Positions 15,147 through 16,368 of a stretch of 16,368 nucleotides of DNA are shown here, in pieces; the first letter of the stretch is position 1; each line of letters opens with the position of its first letter. This DNA is from Sphingobacteriia bacterium (GTDB lineage: Bacteria > Bacteroidota > Bacteroidia > NS11-12g > UBA955). The notes under the pieces were generated by a model that was not told the DNA's origin, did not search any database, and saw only the letters and a program-made list of their open reading frames with translations. The stretch spans positions 1 through 16,368 of the forward strand of contig JAGKXC010000090.1 in assembly GCA_021151535.1 (NCBI GenBank), in the 5' to 3' direction. The position numbers and the translations under genes are program-made.

Positions 15147-15878
15147 ATGAAAGATTTGTTTTCTGTTGGCGATGTGCGAAGAATTCGCAAAACCGTAACG
15201 GAAGACGATTTGGCTACGTTTCAAACTGGTAATGTGCACCCATTTTATGGCACTTTTGCCTTGGGGCGCGACGTGGAATGGGCTTGTAGGCAGTTTGTTT
15301 TGGAAATGAAGGATGACGATGAGGAGGGAATTGGCACGTTCTTGAATATACAGCATCAATCGCCGGCTATGTTGGGTAGTGAGGTAGAAATTGTGGCTAC
15401 ATTATCGGAATTTCACGGTAATACGGTGAATTGCAGTTTTGAGGTGAAGATTGGCGACAGGGTTGTGGCTTCTAATTTTCATATCGAACAGCGATATGAA
15501 GCGGGCTTGCTGCTGCTGGGTGGAGAAGTGAAATCCATTCGCGATAACAATGTGAATATGGGCGATGCTTATTGCATTTTTGAAGAAGGTGAATTGTGGC
15601 TGAAAAACATGCACATCTCCGAGTTTAAACAAAGCTCTTACAACAAACACGAACCCCTTCGCCCTAGAAAACTCCTTTTGAATAAGCAGGAATTGCATAA
15701 AATTGAAGCCAAAATCAAAACCAAAGGGTACGCAGTTTTTCCAATCAAATTGTATGAAACCGATCGCGGATTCTTGAAATTGGAAATTGGTTTGGGGCAG
15801 GGTAAGAAAACCTTTGATAAGCGCGATGATATGAAGGAAAAAGATATCAAACGCGATCTAGATAGGCAATTTCATTAA
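15147..15878 (+). CDS. smpB: FlK-like hot-dog thioesterase fused in frame to SmpB (tmRNA-binding protein)
   Basis: One 243-residue frame contains two unrelated proteins. Residues 1-109 are a hot-dog thioesterase of the FlK-like type: HPFYGTFALGRDVEW and GIGTFLNIQHQSP place Thr36, Glu44 and His70 with the spacing (8 and 26) of the FlK triad Thr42/Glu50/His76. Residues 110-243 are SmpB, which carries tmRNA to stalled ribosomes: HIEQRYEAG, GGEVKSIRDNNVNMGDAY, KNMHISEF, RPRKLLLNKQEL, and the tail GQGKKTFDKRDDMKEKD. The join is near residues 107-110 (about 15465-15476). The thioesterase lacks its last 15-20 residues, including the final strand. SmpB lacks its usual leader and the NKKA-type motif just before its first strand, though the rest looks intact. 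A natural in-frame deletion or an assembly collapse could explain this. No internal ATG at the join could restart a normal SmpB. Confidence 0.85.
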   Translation: MKDLFSVGDVRRIRKTVTEDDLATFQTGNVHPFYGTFALGRDVEWACRQFVLEMKDDDEEGIGTFLNIQHQSPAMLGSEVEIVATLSEFHGNTVNCSFEVKIGDRVVASNFHIEQRYEAGLLLLGGEVKSIRDNNVNMGDAYCIFEEGELWLKNMHISEFKQSSYNKHEPLRPRKLLLNKQELHKIEAKIKTKGYAVFPIKLYETDRGFLKLEIGLGQGKKTFDKRDDMKEKDIKRDLDRQFH

Positions 15879-15906
15879 CCAGGTAAAACCCTGAAAAATC
15901 TATAGT

Positions 15907-16368
15907 TTATCGCCATTCAATTAAGGTGCATCCCGGCTCTTGCAGCCAGTTGAAAACTGCTAAAGGCTGCTGATGCATCTGCAAAACTTCTGAAGCCGCA
16001 TTTCCTGAAATACTGAATTCCGACTCCAATGCCAACAAATTGTCCATTGCGATTACGCGATGTTCAATGCCATAAAAAGCCGCTAAATGCGCAAAATCAT
16101 AAGCTTGTGGGGTTTGAATATAGGGTCGTAATTGCGGCTCTTTGTTCGGTCCGCTGATAAAGTCGAAAATCCTTCCGCCGCCATTGTTTATTACCACAAT
16201 TTTCAAATTCTGTGGCAGGGATGACGTCCACATTCCATGCGCATCATAGATAAAAGAAACATCGCCCAATAAAATTACAACCGTTTTTTCTGGATGGGCG
16301 ATGGCACAACCTACGGCGGTGCTTAAACTTCCATCGATGCCAGATGTTCCGCGATTCACCCAAATTTC
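15907..16368 (-). CDS. menD: MenD (SEPHCHC synthase), C-terminal part, cut by the window edge
   Basis: The last 153 residues of a thiamine-diphosphate enzyme of menaquinone synthesis, which joins 2-oxoglutarate and isochorismate. The frame continues through the right edge, so the start is outside the window. Visible are NRGTSGIDGSLSTAVGCA, typical of MenD, and the ThDP/Mg motif GDVSFIYDAHGMW followed about 25 residues on by VVINNGGGRIFDF. MenD is usually about 550-570 residues, so roughly a quarter is seen. It converges on smpB with a 28-base gap that holds no convincing terminator. Confidence 0.93.
   Translation of the reverse strand, partial: EIWVNRGTSGIDGSLSTAVGCAIAHPEKTVVILLGDVSFIYDAHGMWTSSLPQNLKIVVINNGGGRIFDFISGPNKEPQLRPYIQTPQAYDFAHLAAFYGIEHRVIAMDNLLALESEFSISGNAASEVLQMHQQPLAVFNWLQEPGCTLIEWR

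Larger units (their letters stand above)
1115..16302. repeat. Dispersed over-represented 7-mer GGGCGAT / ATCGCCC (23 copies by eye)
   Basis: As GGGCGAT on the plus strand it starts at 1115, 1585, 2757, 5114, 6369, 8415, 9681, 10895, 13991, 15560 and 16296. As ATCGCCC it starts at 2141, 2356, 4162, 5512, 7392, 7629, 9764, 11487, 12035, 14393, 14985 and 16261. About one copy is expected by chance in a sequence of this length and roughly 40-45% GC. Copies lie in nearly all genes, on both strands about equally, and in different reading frames, with no fixed flanking bases. The shorter core GGCGAT is also enriched. Counted by eye, so a few may be missed. Confidence 0.8.

Noticed and set aside
15879..15906. 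Possible terminator between smpB and menD (CAGG/CCTG around 15880-15893)
   Set aside because: The stem is only four pairs and there is no convincing T tract on either strand.

Overview
The window looks like ordinary chromosome from a member of the Bacteroidota, with a few unusual joints. The evidence for the phylum is a roughly 1100-residue SecA with an N-terminal helical insert, the DUF4271-hemD pair, a CarboxypepD_reg-plus-plug TonB-dependent receptor, a YtxJ-type bacilliredoxin, and TAnnTTTG promoter boxes. I cannot fix the family or genus. No rRNA, tRNA, CRISPR array or insertion sequence is visible.

Layout from left to right. purH (purine synthesis, minus strand) is followed by a divergent hipBA-type toxin-antitoxin pair. 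The toxin-like gene ends convergently, sharing TTAA, with a small Cys-rich DUF5522 gene lying just downstream of secA (minus). Divergent from secA is a TonB-dependent receptor gene split into two frames, with about 55 codons missing between plug and barrel. It converges on a tandem universal stress protein gene, which lies downstream of hemW (minus). Divergent from hemW are a DUF4271 membrane-protein gene and hemD. A SAM-dependent methyltransferase gene (minus) starts on the same CATG as an oppositely oriented 43-residue lipoprotein gene. That lipoprotein gene begins a tight plus-strand cluster: lipoprotein, ytxJ-like bacilliredoxin, then one ORF joining a FlK-like hot-dog thioesterase to SmpB. 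The window ends inside menD (minus).

Most genes are housekeeping: purines, tetrapyrrole and heme (hemW, hemD), menaquinone (menD), protein export (secA) and ribosome rescue (smpB). The items most worth checking are: (1) the in-frame thioesterase-SmpB fusion, where the hot-dog part has lost its end and SmpB its usual N-terminal motif; (2) the internally deleted, frameshifted TonB receptor, which together with (1) raises the question of real deletions versus assembly collapse; (3) a 7-base word, GGGCGAT, that I count 23 times on both strands and in all reading frames against about one expected, suggesting a HIP1-like genome-wide DNA motif; and (4) the divergent genes sharing one CATG.
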